A stretch of 64,000 bases of DNA from DASUPK01 sp963695675 (GCA_963695675.1 CAVOGY010000001.1:1-64000); one strand, 5' to 3'. Positions 17,396 through 26,662 are shown, counted from the first letter of the stretch. The notes: generated from the letters alone by a model not told the origin. Numbers and translations are program-made.

Positions 17396-18068
17396 GTGGC
17401 CAGTGAGCCTGCCGCGGAAGATCTGGTCGTCGGCGAGCCGCGCTGGCCTATGGCGAGCGCCGTACTCGCCGCGATTGTCCTCACCATCCTGATGCCGGAC
17501 GACCTGCGGTTCGGCCCGAACTGGCTGCTCCCCGTCATCGTGGGTGTGCTGCTCGTCGCTCAGATCGTCGGCGATCCGGGGAGGATCGACCGGCGCACGG
17601 CCCAACTCCGGGCGCTCTCCGTCGGGCTGATCTGCGTGCTCGTCTTCAGCGCGCTGTGGGCGACGGTCCTCCTGACCTCACATCTGATCAACGGCGGCAA
17701 GGAGACTGAATTCAGCCGGCGCACTGCTGGAAGCGGGCTCGATCGTCTGGGGGTCGAACATCATCGCCTTCGCCCTTCTCTACTGGGAGCTGGACGGTGG
17801 CGGGGCGGCGGAGCGGGCTCACCGGCCGTCTTCCCGAAGAGTCGACTTCGCCTTCCCGCAGCAGATGAACCCCTCCCTGGCGCCGGCGAACTGGCGTCCC
17901 CGCTTCATCGACTACCTGTATCTGGGTTTCACCAACGCGACCGCGTTCAGCCCGACGGACGCCATGCCGCTGGCGCCCTGGGCCAAGATCACGATGACCG
18001 TGCAAGCGCTGATCTCGCTCGTCGTCCTCGGGCTCGTGATCGCCCGAGCGGTGAACATCTTCGCCTAG
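17396..18068 (+). pseudogene. DUF1345-like membrane protein, frameshift near 17711
   Basis: The frame starts at GTG 17396 and reads a membrane protein (PNWLLPVIVGVLLVAQIVG, LICVLVFSALWATVLLTSHL). At GGKET an extra G in GACTGAATTC shifts the frame. The continuation in the next frame reads NSAGALLEAGSIVWGSNIIA, and the end FIDYLYLGFTNATAFSPTDA onward is highly typical of this family; the stop is at 18066-18068. Restored length is about 223 residues with four membrane segments. Only one lesion is seen, so a sequence error is as likely as real decay. Function is unknown. Confidence 0.7.
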
Positions 18069-18069
18069 G

Positions 18070-18771
18070 TCACCCCGACAAGAGCCCGATGATGCTGATG
18101 ATCGCCAGCGCCACGCCGAGTATCGCCAGCCCCCAGACACCGTATGTCCTGCCGTGCCTGACGACCCACGCCTTTGCGCTGTCGATCGCGGCCGGTGTTT
18201 CCGTGGGCCAGATCTTGAACGCAAGCATCGGGATCTCGAGCAGAAGGTTTTGCACGAGGTTGAAGCCGATCAAGATCAGCACGACTACGAACGCCGAGTA
18301 GTGCAGGTGGATCAGCCGGTCTAGAGCGGCGAGGTAGGAGACGCCGGGAAACGACAGCAGGATCCCGACCACGAACGTCGTACCAGGAAGGTCCCCTCTC
18401 CCAACGTCCGCTGCCACTTCGGCGGTTTCTTTTCCTTCTTCTCCTGCTCCTTCTTCTCCTCCTTCTCCTTCACCTTCTTCTCGAGGCGCTTGCCTGCGCC
18501 CTTCGCAAGCGCGATCGCGGCGACGATCAGTAGCGCCGCGAAGACGAGCTGGACGACGGGGCTCACCGTGTGCCTGGTCGTGTGCTCGGCCCCGTGTCCT
18601 TGAACACAAAGACGATCACCAGCCCGGACGCGATGCCCGTGGTCATCGCGCCCAGCCAGTAGCCCAGCATCAGCCGCTCGGGGTTTCGCAGCAGCAGCAT
18701 GCACGGTTACGGCCGCTAGTCTCTGTCGGGTTGAAGGCGGCAGTGAAGGCCAGGAGAACGACCGCGCCCAT
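18070..18771 (-). pseudogene. GAP-family (sulfolipid-addressing-like) membrane protein, several frameshifts
   Basis: Pieces in different frames join into one GAP/Sap-type protein. MGAVVLLAFTAAFNP from 18771 comes first, then MLLLRNPERLMLGYWLGAMT, then HTVSPVVQLVFAALLIVAAI with a Lys/Glu coiled stretch. The last piece is VVGILLSFPGVSYLAALDRL through to IISIIGLLSG at 18070. The joins fall near 18725, 18702, 18591 and 18385, each needing a one-base change. With at least four lesions this is probably a genuine pseudogene unless the sequence is poor here. Family members are six-helix proteins linked to lipid transport in mycobacteria. Confidence 0.65.
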
Positions 18772-18907
18772 CTCGCCTCAGCCTCCGTGCTCGTTATCGC
18801 GGCATATTGCTGGCTCTATCTGGGCGGCCGACATATGAGGCAGCGCTGCTGAGGCGCGGCCTGATCCTATTCCGATCGGAAAAGGTCGACTTTCTTGATT
18901 TCCTAAG

Positions 18908-18973
18908 CATGAAAGCAGCACTCGCCGCGAGATATTGCGCGGGCGAATGTCGCAGGAGAACGTGTTGATCTAG
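18908..18973 (+). pseudogene. leader and first codons of a lost SnoaL-like gene
   Basis: The sequence GAAAGCAGCACTCGCC, then GAGATATTGCGCGGGCGA and ATG TCG CAG GAG AAC GTG, matches the leader and start (MSQENV) of the intact SnoaL-like gene at 60042-60446. It stops after eight codons at TAG (18971-18973). The GCATGAAAGCAGC portion is half of a type A hairpin. The rest of the gene is gone. Nothing else is recognised in the roughly 240 bp between 18772 and 19014. Confidence 0.5.
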
Positions 18974-19014
18974 GCGGCTGATCCACCGTCCGCGACCGAT
19001 GCGAGCCTTACGGC

Positions 19015-19411
19015 GTGTGGTCCGTCACGCGCATGCTCCGGCGCATGCTCAGGGCGATCAAGTACTCCGCCAAGGAAGAGCACTTCGCCGTCGTCGCGGG
19101 AGCCGCGGTCAGCCCTCATATTGGTCGGGACGGTCATCTATTCGCTTGGCGAAGGCTGGAACGTGGTCGACGGGTTCTACTTCGCCGTCTGCACGCTGAC
19201 CACGTCGAGCATCGCCGACCCGCACCTCACGCTGACGCATGAGGCGCTGAAGCTCTTCACCGCCTTCTACGTGCTGACCGGCATCGGGATCTTGGTCGAG
19301 CTGGCGCGCGAACTCGGCGTCGGGTTCGTGAAGGATCGCGAGGAGCGACACGCCGCCAGACACGCCAGGCACCACAAGGAAGATCCGCCCGAGACACAGT
19401 CGGCGGGATAG
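19015..19411 (+). pseudogene. two-helix potassium-channel-like protein, frameshift near 19105
   Basis: The first frame gives MLRAIKYSAKEEHFAVVAGA. A one-base insertion near AGCCCTC then moves the reading to the frame that continues LILVGTVIYSLGEGWNVVDG, the pore region FYFAVCTLTTSSIADP, the second helix LFTAFYVLTGIGILVELARE and a basic tail ending at 19411. This is the Ion_trans_2 pattern of two helices around a pore loop. The filter reads TTSSIAD where TVGYGD is classical, so K+ selectivity is uncertain. Restored length is about 130 residues. Confidence 0.65.
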
Positions 19412-19472
19412 CTCGAAGCCGCCGGGCTCGGGAGTAGGTCGCCCAGGCGGCGACTCCCCTCGTGTCGTTTGA

Positions 19473-19751
19473 TTGACTCAACCAGTGGACCTCGAGCTCA
19501 ATGTGCGCTACGTCGCGCCCGCTGACCGGGGTGCGTCCTGGTACGCGAGCAGCCTGGCCGAGCTTCGCCGCAGTCGGGCCAGGGACGCGGCAATCCGGAT
19601 CGAGCTCCGGGGCGGTGGTGTGGTCGGAGGCTTCCTCGACGAGACAAGTGAGTCACCCTGCGTGATCTACCTGGAGGATCAGCATCCGATTCCCTGTGAG
19701 GACATCGCCGCCTTCACGCTGCTCGAGGACCCAGACTCACCGGGCATGTGA
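19473..19751 (+). CDS. small protein of unknown function
   Basis: This 92-residue frame (TTG start) encodes a soluble alpha/beta protein with IRIELRGGGVVGGFLDETSE and CVIYLEDQHPIPCEDIAAFT. No signal peptide or membrane segment is visible and no family is recognised. Codon use fits a real gene and the frame is free of stops for the whole length. It lies upstream of, and in the same direction as, the HdeD-like gene. Confidence 0.5.
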   Translation: MTQPVDLELNVRYVAPADRGASWYASSLAELRRSRARDAAIRIELRGGGVVGGFLDETSESPCVIYLEDQHPIPCEDIAAFTLLEDPDSPGM

Positions 19752-19811
19752 GCTTGCGTTCGGTGGGATGTCGGGGGACTAGGCTGCCTGAGACCTAGTG
19801 GAGGAGGAGAG

Positions 19812-20372
19812 ATGGCTGACGGAGTGACTACAGCCGACGTGCGCGTGGCCACCGGAGGGTGGTGGCTGCTTCTGCTCGTCGGCGTGCTCAGCATCGCGGC
19901 GGGGATCATCATCCTGATCAAGCCGGGCGACAGCCTGGCGACGCTGGCGGTGATCGCGGGCATCTTCCTGCTCCTCGACGGGATCCTCGAGCTGGCGGCC
20001 TCGCTGATGCACGGCACCCGGAGCCGCGGATCGCTCGCGCTGCTCGGCGTGCTCACGGCGATCGTCGGCGTCCTGCTCATCCGCCACCCGATCGGAGGGA
20101 TCGCGGCGATCGCGCTGCTGATCGGGATCTGGCTGATCGCGGTCGGCGTGCTTCGCGTGATCGCCGCCTTCGAAGTGGATGAGAACCGCGGCTGGAACAT
20201 CTTCGCCGGAGCGGTGGAGCTGCTCGCCGGCATCGTGATCGTCTCCGATCCGAACATCGGCTTCGCGACGCTCGCGCTACTCGTCGGTCTCGGGTTCATC
20301 CTGAACGGCATGGGCATGTTCGCGGTGGGGTGGAGCCTGCACACGCTCAGGAGTGGGGCGGAAGCGCCTTGA
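19812..20372 (+). CDS. HdeD-family (DUF308) membrane protein
   Basis: The 186-residue protein starts after GAGGAGGAGAG and consists of six hydrophobic segments in three pairs (GWWLLLLVGVLSIAAGIIIL, LALLGVLTAIVGVLLI, LALLVGLGFILNGMGMF). This is the layout of HdeD/DUF308 proteins, associated with acid resistance in enterobacteria. Its last bases lie just before the antiporter gene start at 20386, so the two are probably one transcription unit. A related but separate DUF308-like gene lies at 38664-39275. Confidence 0.85.
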   Translation: MADGVTTADVRVATGGWWLLLLVGVLSIAAGIIILIKPGDSLATLAVIAGIFLLLDGILELAASLMHGTRSRGSLALLGVLTAIVGVLLIRHPIGGIAAIALLIGIWLIAVGVLRVIAAFEVDENRGWNIFAGAVELLAGIVIVSDPNIGFATLALLVGLGFILNGMGMFAVGWSLHTLRSGAEAP

Positions 20373-20385
20373 GCGGACCGCATTG

Positions 20386-22227
20386 ATGATCGACCCGTTC
20401 GCGGGGCTTCCGGTGGCGGCGCTCAGCGAGTCGCGAACCCTGTTCGAAGCTGGGCTGATCCTGGTGCTGGCGGCAGCGGCGCCCCTGATCGCCCAGGTGC
20501 TCCGGCTCCCGTCGATCCTGATGCTGCTCGCGCTTGGGTTCGGCGCGGGCGCGATCGACGCACTCGACCCCAACGCACTGCTGGGCGAGAACCTGATCTC
20601 CACCGTGGTCTCGATCGCCGTCGGGATCATCCTCTTCGAGGCCGGGCTCGGCCTGAACTTCAGCAAGCTGGCCGGCAGCGTTGCTCGCGTCTACCGCCGG
20701 CTGGTGACCCTCGGGATCCTCGTCACCTGGGCGGTCGGGACGGTTGCCGCCTATCTGCTCTTCGATCTCTCCTTCGAGGTCGCGCTCGTGCTCGGGTCGG
20801 TGCTCGTCGTCTCCGGCCCGACGGTCGTCGGGCCGTTGCTCAGCTTCATCCGTCCCTCGAAGACCGTCAACTCGGCCCTGATGTGGGAGGGCACATTCGC
20901 CGATCCGATCGGCGCGACGCTCGGCGTCGTCGTCTTCAACGCGGTGATCGCCGGGCATGCGCAGGCCGGCGAGTTTTTCCTCGCCGTCGGGATCGGAGCC
21001 GGTTTCGGCATCCTCGGGGGAGTCCTGGTCCTGGCCTGGGCGCGCTGGTTCAGACCCAGCCAGTCCCAGGCGGTGACCGGGACCTTGATGTTCGTCGTTG
21101 CGATGGTCGTCTGTGCCGACCTGCTCCGCGATGACACGGGCCTGATCACCGGCCTCATCATCGGCGCGATCCTCGTCAACAGGCCACCCCACCGGATCGA
21201 GCCGGCGGGGCTGGCGATCCAGACGGCAAAGCTGACCCGCGCCTGGCGCGAGCGGATCGCCACTCTCTCGACCTTCCTGATCGGGATCCTGTTCATCATC
21301 CTCTCGGCCCGCGTCTCCCCGCACCAAATCGGCGAGGTGGGCTGGGTGAGCCTCGCGTTCATCGCCGTGCTCGTACTCGTCGGCCGCCCGCTCGACGTGG
21401 GGCTCTCGACCCTGGGCTCGGCGCTGACGATGCGCGAGCGGGCCTTCATCGCCTGGATGGCGCCGCGCGGGATCGTCGCCGCTGCGACCTCGTCCACGTT
21501 CGCCCTCGGCCTCACCCAGGCCGGGGTAGGCGGCGGGGCGCAGAACCTGATCCCGATCACCTTCATCGTGATCGTCGCCACCGCGCTGATCTACGGCCTC
21601 AGCGGAGGCCCCGTGGCGCGCGCGCTCGGAGTCGCGAGCACAGGCCCGGGTGGGGTGCTGCTGCTCGGCGCCACGCCGGTCGGGCGCGCCGTCGGGCGTG
21701 CCCTCCATGACCGGGGGCTGACCGTGCTCGTGTGGACCCGCAACGACGAGTACGCACGGGCTGCGAAGGCCGACGGGCTCAGTGTCTACAAAGGCAATCC
21801 GACCGAGGATGCCAGTGAGGATGCTCCCTCCGAGCTCGACGAGCTCGAGTACGCGCTCTGCGTCGGTGGCGATGAGGCTCTCAACGCGATGGTCGCGACC
21901 GATCTCTCCGAGTACTTCGGCCGCGACCGGGTCTTCCAACTCGCGGCTAGCGACGAGCGGACCGCGGAGTTCTACACCAGGGCGCAGGTCCTGTTCGACG
22001 ACTCAGCCAGCCACGACGAGCTCTTGTCCCGAATCAAGGCCGGTGCCGAGATCACCGTCACCGAAGCGCCGGCGGCCGGGAGGAATGGAAAGGACGCCGG
22101 CGCCGACCGGGCGGCTGCGCTGCCGATGTTCGTACTCACACCTGGGAAGGACGTGCGCGTCCTCACTGCAGGGGACAAGCCCGATCTCGAGGCCGGGCAG
22201 GAGCTGATCAGCCTGATCTCTCGATGA
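20386..22227 (+). CDS. CPA1 antiporter with C-terminal TrkA-like nucleotide-binding region
   Basis: From ATG 20386 (MIDPFAGLPVAALSESRT) the protein is 613 residues. About 12-13 membrane segments span residues 20-400, with VLVVSGPTVVGPLL, MWEGTFADPIGATLGVV and APRGIVAAATSS motifs. A Rossmann-like TrkA-N region follows (GGVLLLGATPVGRAVGRALH, then VWTRNDEYARAAKADGL). Such proteins couple cation/proton exchange to a ligand-sensing cytoplasmic domain. It follows the HdeD-like gene with a 13-bp gap. Its 3' end overlaps the end of the HD-domain gene on the other strand by about 20 bp. Confidence 0.85.
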   Translation: MIDPFAGLPVAALSESRTLFEAGLILVLAAAAPLIAQVLRLPSILMLLALGFGAGAIDALDPNALLGENLISTVVSIAVGIILFEAGLGLNFSKLAGSVARVYRRLVTLGILVTWAVGTVAAYLLFDLSFEVALVLGSVLVVSGPTVVGPLLSFIRPSKTVNSALMWEGTFADPIGATLGVVVFNAVIAGHAQAGEFFLAVGIGAGFGILGGVLVLAWARWFRPSQSQAVTGTLMFVVAMVVCADLLRDDTGLITGLIIGAILVNRPPHRIEPAGLAIQTAKLTRAWRERIATLSTFLIGILFIILSARVSPHQIGEVGWVSLAFIAVLVLVGRPLDVGLSTLGSALTMRERAFIAWMAPRGIVAAATSSTFALGLTQAGVGGGAQNLIPITFIVIVATALIYGLSGGPVARALGVASTGPGGVLLLGATPVGRAVGRALHDRGLTVLVWTRNDEYARAAKADGLSVYKGNPTEDASEDAPSELDELEYALCVGGDEALNAMVATDLSEYFGRDRVFQLAASDERTAEFYTRAQVLFDDSASHDELLSRIKAGAEITVTEAPAAGRNGKDAGADRAAALPMFVLTPGKDVRVLTAGDKPDLEAGQELISLISR

Positions 22228-22851
22228 CCTGGGTCGGGCTATTCCCCGTGCGCGGCTGTCTCGTCGGCGATCGCCTCACCCTCCGAAGCGGCAGCCGCGT
22301 CAGCCGCGCTAGCTCGCTGCGCAGCTGGCGGACCAGCGGATGGTCCGGAATGACGGCTTCGAGCAGAGCAGACTCGCGGTGTAGTGGTGAAGGCGTCGCA
22401 GGCGGGGAGGATCACCGCCGCGCATCGATCGGGCCAGCTGCTCCCGGTAATCGCGAACTTTGGCGATCTTGTCGGCGGCGAAGAGGACCGCCGCCGGTTC
22501 GCCGCTTCCGGTGGCCCGCTTGCGGAGCGCGGCCTTGCGCTGGCGGTAGGAGCGGATCGAGGGTGGCTCGGTGACTGCGGCCACCAGCGCCGCGACCTCA
22601 GGGCCAAAACCCAGTGCGAGATCGGAGGGGGTCGCCGCCGTACGCTCGAGCGTGTCGTGCAAAAGCCCGGCTGCCACGAGCGGGTCGGGCGCGCCGGAGG
22701 CGTGGAGCAGTAGCGCGACCTCGCGTGGATGCTCGATGAACGCAGCGCCATCGCTGACCCGCGTCTGTCCGCGGTGCACCTTGCTGGCGTACTCCCAAGC
22801 CGCTTGGGACAGAGGTAGATGGTCGAGAAAGTCAGGGACTGAGGTGAGCAA
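22208..22851 (-). pseudogene. HD-domain (RelA/SpoT-type) hydrolase, frameshift near 22385
   Basis: The N-terminal 150 residues match the HD hydrolase half of small alarmone-type phosphohydrolases: WEYASKVHRGQTR, DGAAFIEHPREVALLL, LVAAGLLHDTLERT (the HD pair) and AADKIAKVRDYREQL. As read, the frame ends at 22309 with a foreign tail. In the shifted frame the expected C-terminus continues LLEAVIPDHPLVRQLRSELA and ends at TGA 22208-22210. One base is missing around 22380-22390. The metal-binding core precedes the lesion, so a truncated protein might still be active. Confidence 0.7.
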
Positions 22852-22895
22852 GACGATCCATCACCTGGCGTCGTTCACGGCCGTGGCCCGCCCCT

Positions 22896-24323
22896 TCAGT
22901 CAAGGTCCGTCTCAACCTTGATGCGGCCCGACTTGGCCGCATCAGCGAGCGCGGCGTAATCGAGCTCGTTCTGGTCGGCGTAGCGCTCCGAGAACTCGGC
23001 GATCGCCTGATCGAAGCTGTCGCCCTTGCCAAGATAGGCGCCGATCGCGAACCGGTCGCCGGATCGTGCATGGGCTTGGGCCAGCGTCCAGCCGCACACC
23101 TTCCCGTATATCTCCAGCCCCTCCGGTGGCAGGGTCTCGATATCGACCGATCGCTTCCCGTCCCAAAGCTGGCGCACGTAGAAGTCTCGCTGGCCACCCT
23201 CCCACGCGGTCGCCGGAAGCCAGCCGAGAAGGATGTCGCTTGAAGTCTGCATCAGCCACTGGCCCTCGACCACCCGCTGGCCGTGGTTTTCGAACTCGCT
23301 CGCCCCGACGTAGGGCTCGAGCACCGAGGCCTCGGCCTCCTTGGCCTGCATGAAGAGCGGGTCCTGCCCGTCGCGGCCCATCATCAGCACGACCCAGGCG
23401 CGCGTCCCGACGCTGCCGACGCCGACGACTTTGCGGGCCATTTCAACGAACCGGAAGCTGTCGATTAGGTGGCGGCGGTCCCCCTCGAGGCTCTTGCGGT
23501 AACGGCCGAGCATCTCGATGATCCGCTCCTCCAGCGCTTGGCGCTCATCCTCCGAAACCAGCTCGCTGGCCGGAACCAGCAGCGGCGGATCGCTGATGAT
23601 CCGCGGCTCGCCATCGACCTCGTGGACGAGGCGGTCGAACGCCTTGAGGCTGTTCTTCTTCTTGGCCTTGGCTACGTTCTTCCGCGCCGCCTTCATCTGC
23701 TTGCGGTCGGCGACCTTGGCCAGGTCGGCGAGCAGGGCCTCGACGTCGAGGCGCGCGTACCAGACGTCGAAGTTCCGCATCGTGGCGAATCTCCGCATCG
23801 CCTCGCGGTACTCGCGGACCGTTCTGAGGACGGCGCGGCGGGTCTCCTTCGGGGTGAAGTTGCGATCCCGCCCGGCGATCTCGAAACTGGCCGCGAGACG
23901 CTTGAGGTCCCATTCCCAGGGCCCGGGAAGGGTCTCGTCGAAGTCGTTGACGTCCAACACCAGCTGGCGGTCGGGGGCCGCGAAGATCCCGAAGTTCGAG
24001 AGGTGCGCGTCGCCGCAGAGCTGGACCCCAAATCCGGACCGGGGTGTCTTCGCGAGGTCCATCGCCATGATCGCCGCCGCGCCGCGGAAGAACGTGAAGG
24101 GCGAGGCCAGCATCCGCCCGTAGCGGATCGGGACGAGTTCTTGGACGCGGTTCTTGGACTGGTCCTCGAGCACCTTGACCGGGTCTCGCCGGCGGGCTGC
24201 CGGTGCCCAGTCTCCGTGACTCGAGCGAGGGGTCATCTTACGCGCCGCCTTGCCGGCGGCCGCGCGCTCAGCTGCCGAGGAAAGCGTCTCTCCAGGTGGG
24301 GAATTGGTGGGCGCGGTGGGCAT
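22896..24323 (-). CDS. DUF2252 family protein (paralogue 2 of 3)
   Basis: Taken from the ATG at 24323 (MPTAPTNSPPGETLSS) the protein has about 475 residues. It matches the other two DUF2252 copies throughout: FTFFRGAAAIMAMDLAKTP, QLCGDAHLSNFGIF, LDVNDFDETLPGPWEWDLKR, RKVVGVGSVGTRAWVVLMMG and AHARSGDRFAIGAYLGKG. It is closer to the copy at 44768-46174 than to that at 15936-17348. An in-frame ATG 22 codons upstream (24389) exists but adds a basic, unconserved stretch. The function of the family is unknown. Confidence 0.86.
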   Translation of the reverse strand: MPTAPTNSPPGETLSSAAERAAAGKAARKMTPRSSHGDWAPAARRRDPVKVLEDQSKNRVQELVPIRYGRMLASPFTFFRGAAAIMAMDLAKTPRSGFGVQLCGDAHLSNFGIFAAPDRQLVLDVNDFDETLPGPWEWDLKRLAASFEIAGRDRNFTPKETRRAVLRTVREYREAMRRFATMRNFDVWYARLDVEALLADLAKVADRKQMKAARKNVAKAKKKNSLKAFDRLVHEVDGEPRIISDPPLLVPASELVSEDERQALEERIIEMLGRYRKSLEGDRRHLIDSFRFVEMARKVVGVGSVGTRAWVVLMMGRDGQDPLFMQAKEAEASVLEPYVGASEFENHGQRVVEGQWLMQTSSDILLGWLPATAWEGGQRDFYVRQLWDGKRSVDIETLPPEGLEIYGKVCGWTLAQAHARSGDRFAIGAYLGKGDSFDQAIAEFSERYADQNELDYAALADAAKSGRIKVETDLD

Positions 24324-24463
24324 GCTTGGTACCGGCCTGCGAAGCGTCTTCGGTTTGCGACTACGCCAGCTTGATTCAACGCCTAGCACACCCTTTTGTC
24401 AATCACCCGATTCGGGTGATTCAGACGCTGGCAAAACGGCGCCGATTTGCAGCTAATTCGTTA

Positions 24464-24510
24464 TGCCGGAGGAGGCACTCGAACCCCCGACACGCGGATC
24501 ATGATTCCGC
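24464..24510 (-). repeat. 3' half of a CAT-anticodon tRNA (copy 1), probable attachment-site scar
   Basis: Read leftward the segment gives a complete anticodon arm, GCGGA-ATCATGA-TCCGC with anticodon CAT. A T arm (GGGGG around TTCGAGT) and an acceptor strand ending CTCCGGC-A follow. No D arm or 5' acceptor strand lies upstream, so this is not an intact tRNA. Direct copies of the same 3' half lie at 26227 and 39404. Integration of mobile elements into tRNA 3' ends leaves such copies. Just upstream, one minus-strand frame ends NEVVTDATGTNRSQAEILV, which could be an integrase tail (weak). Confidence 0.55.
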
Positions 24511-24670
24511 CCGCTGAGTCCGGGTGCGTCCGATCCAGTCGGGGATTCGGCGCTAGATCGCGCTGTCGGGAACCAGTATTTCCGCCTGGCTCCGGTTGGT
24601 TCCGGTTGCGTCCGTTACCACTTCGTTACCACTCTGCGCACATCTCAAGAACTCGGGTCGCCTAGACGAG

Positions 24671-26143
24671 CTAGCTCGACAGCGACTTCTGAACGGCGGC
24701 GACCTCGTGGAATGCATCCCGCAGGTACCGCCGCGCGAGCTCTGAAAGCTCGTTCGGGTCGACATGGTCATCCGGCTCGTCTCCCCGCGCGAGCTGCTGA
24801 ATCTGGTGTTCGAGCCGGAGGGTGCTGAAGAGGTCGTAGGCCTCCTCGAGCGTCCGGGCGTCAGCGGGCTCGATCGCCCCGAGCTCGGACGCCGCCCGCA
24901 GCCGCTCGATCGTCGCCGTGACGTTGGCGCCGGCCTTCAGTGCCGCGAAGCGGGCGATATCGGTGACGGGAAGCAGTCCGCCGTGCTTGATGTCGAAGGT
25001 CCCGCTGTGCTCGCCGGAGTCCTCGACCGCGATGTTGCCCCTGCGACCGGTCGGTAGCTTCAACGCCAGCGCAAGACGGAGCATCGTTGGCAGCAGCGCG
25101 GCGCGATTTTCGGGCTCCAGCAGGATCGGCCGCGGGTCCAGCTCCGCCGGCCCGTAAACCGTGCGGCCGTCGAGCAGGATCGAAGTCGCGATCAGGACCT
25201 GTGGGTCGCCCGACTTCTGCAGCCAATTCCCGATCGACCGGCGCCATGTGCCCATCGAGCTGGCGGAGAACTCACTGGATGCCGTCACACCGTGTGGATC
25301 GAGGCTCCAGCCAACGACCCGGATGCAGTCCTCGACGTCGCCGGCGATCGTCCGCATGTAGCCCACAACGCCCTCGCTGGACTCCTGCTCAGACTCGTCC
25401 TCCCAGGCCATCCCCGAGTCGACGTCGGAAGAGGGCACGGTCTCACGTCTGCCGTGGCTGCCCAGCGCAAGGAAGGCGAACTCCGCCGGCGCCGTGCCCT
25501 TGGACTCGATCGCCAGCTCGATCATGCGCCGGATCAGCGCGTCGGCGACCACGGAGATCACGCGGCCGATCTGCTGCGGAGGGAGCTTGGTGGCATGCAG
25601 CGCGACCACCGTGGACCGGAGCCGCTCAGCCGCCTCACTGAGCTCCTGCTTGTCGCGTGCCCGCGCGATCTCGTGCCGAAGCGCAAAAGGCGTGCGTGCC
25701 TCGGCGGCAACCAGGTCGATGCCGCCGAGTACTCCCAGCAACTCGCCCCTCGGAGAGAGGACGCCAACGTGGCGCACGTCGTTGTCGAGCATTGCCAGCA
25801 TCACGTCGGCGCCGGCATCGTCCGCACCGACGGTGGTCAAGGGCCCCGGCACGACCTCGCCGACTGGAGCGTCTACCGACATGCCCTCGGCCACGACAAG
25901 TGAACGCAGGTCGCTGTCCGTGACGATTCCCAGCTCTCCCTTCTCTCCCCGCACGACCATCGAGTTGACGTTCTCGTCCCTCATCAGGCGCGCCACCTCG
26001 CGAAGGGGGCGATCCGCCGCGCAGGTCACCGGCTCGCGACGTATCAGGGCCCGGGCCGGCTGCTGCGTCATTTCGGCGCTGGCGACGTCGGTCTCGGCGG
26101 CCGCGCCCCCTAGAGGAGCTTGCGGTGGCGGTGTTGCTTCCAA
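24671..26143 (-). CDS. CBS-pair protein with DUF294 putative nucleotidyltransferase domains
   Basis: The 490-residue protein opens with a CBS pair (residues 30-150: EPVTCAADRPLREVARLMRD, GIVTDSDLRSLVV, VRHVGVLSPRGELLGVLGGI). The DUF294 nucleotidyltransferase-like domain follows, with LGSHGRRETVPSSDVDSGM, in which GSxGRxE and DxD are the usual active-site residues. A C-terminal helical domain completes the protein (LRLEHQIQQLARGDEPDDHV). Related proteins sense adenine nucleotides and modify unknown targets. It sits between tRNA-fragment copies 1 and 2, so it may belong to an inserted segment. Confidence 0.85.
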   Translation of the reverse strand: MEATPPPQAPLGGAAAETDVASAEMTQQPARALIRREPVTCAADRPLREVARLMRDENVNSMVVRGEKGELGIVTDSDLRSLVVAEGMSVDAPVGEVVPGPLTTVGADDAGADVMLAMLDNDVRHVGVLSPRGELLGVLGGIDLVAAEARTPFALRHEIARARDKQELSEAAERLRSTVVALHATKLPPQQIGRVISVVADALIRRMIELAIESKGTAPAEFAFLALGSHGRRETVPSSDVDSGMAWEDESEQESSEGVVGYMRTIAGDVEDCIRVVGWSLDPHGVTASSEFSASSMGTWRRSIGNWLQKSGDPQVLIATSILLDGRTVYGPAELDPRPILLEPENRAALLPTMLRLALALKLPTGRRGNIAVEDSGEHSGTFDIKHGGLLPVTDIARFAALKAGANVTATIERLRAASELGAIEPADARTLEEAYDLFSTLRLEHQIQQLARGDEPDDHVDPNELSELARRYLRDAFHEVAAVQKSLSS

Positions 26144-26226
26144 GTCACCTTCTCCCTAAGTCCCGTGGTGTACGGCCGACCCTACGCGGTGGTTCCGCTT
26201 CGATCAACCCGGGGGGCCTTCTCGGA

Positions 26227-26322
26227 TGCCGGAGGAGGGACTCGAACCCCCGACACGCGGATTATGATGACGGCGAGGAGGGGTCGCCTGAGTCCGGGTA
26301 GGCACAGCTCAGGCGTGCTGAG
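26227..26322 (-). repeat. tRNA 3'-half repeat with flank (copy 2)
   Basis: The first 42 bp (26227-26268) repeat the CAT-loop, T arm and acceptor end of the tRNA fragment at 24464. The 5' side of the anticodon stem differs (GCCGTC instead of GCGGA), so homology to copy 1 begins at the anticodon loop, as expected for integrase crossover in a tRNA. The next bases, GACGGCGAGGAGGGGTC, and CAGGCGTGCTGAGG at the far end, are shared with copy 3 at 39404-39500. A GCCTGAG/CTCAGGC inverted repeat lies between them. Confidence 0.55.
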
Positions 26323-26662
26323 GCGCTCTAGTTCCGCTCGAAGTCGGGAGTTGGACGCACAGTTGGACGCACGGTGTGGGCCCGCAGCTCGCAGCGGTTC
26401 GGGGGACACCGCGACCGCCGATGAGCGAGGCATTCAGTCCGCCGCCAAGCGTCAGCTTGCCGCTGGCTCGGAGGGGCGGCCATTCGCCGGCGCAGGCGTC
26501 AAGGCAGGCGCTCTGGGCGCCCGAGTCCTTCTGGAACAGGTACAGGGTCCGGCCCTGGGCGTCGACAAGGATCGTTCCCAGGTTGCCTTCGCTTTCCGGG
26601 CTGACCGCTGCCGACTGACCGGAGCCGGTCGTCGGTGACGCGCTCGCCGCCGTCGTCGTCAC
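26309..26662 (-). pseudogene. COG4315-type lipoprotein repeat fragment, truncated at both ends
   Basis: The middle of this frame reads GNLGTILVDAQGRTLYLFQK, then SACLDACAGEWPPLRASGK, the signature of secreted COG4315 repeat proteins (ILVdxxGrTLYLF and Cx3CAxxWPPL). No signal peptide or lipobox precedes it. After about residue 75 the family match stops, and the rest (CGPTPCVQLCVQL and on) is unrelated sequence running into the tRNA-fragment repeat. Only one of the usual two or more repeats remains. It looks like a gene cut by the integration event that left the repeat. Confidence 0.55.

Noticed and set aside
20347..21939. 530-codon minus-strand frame antisense to the CPA1/TrkA antiporter
   Set aside because: Low-complexity Asp/Glu/Arg/Gln-rich translation typical of the reverse of a hydrophobic gene; no domain.
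26227..26270. Complete tRNA genes at 24.46, 26.23, 39.40 and 51.87 kb
   Set aside because: Only the anticodon-loop-to-acceptor half is present; no D arm or 5' acceptor strand can be found upstream, so they cannot be functional tRNAs.
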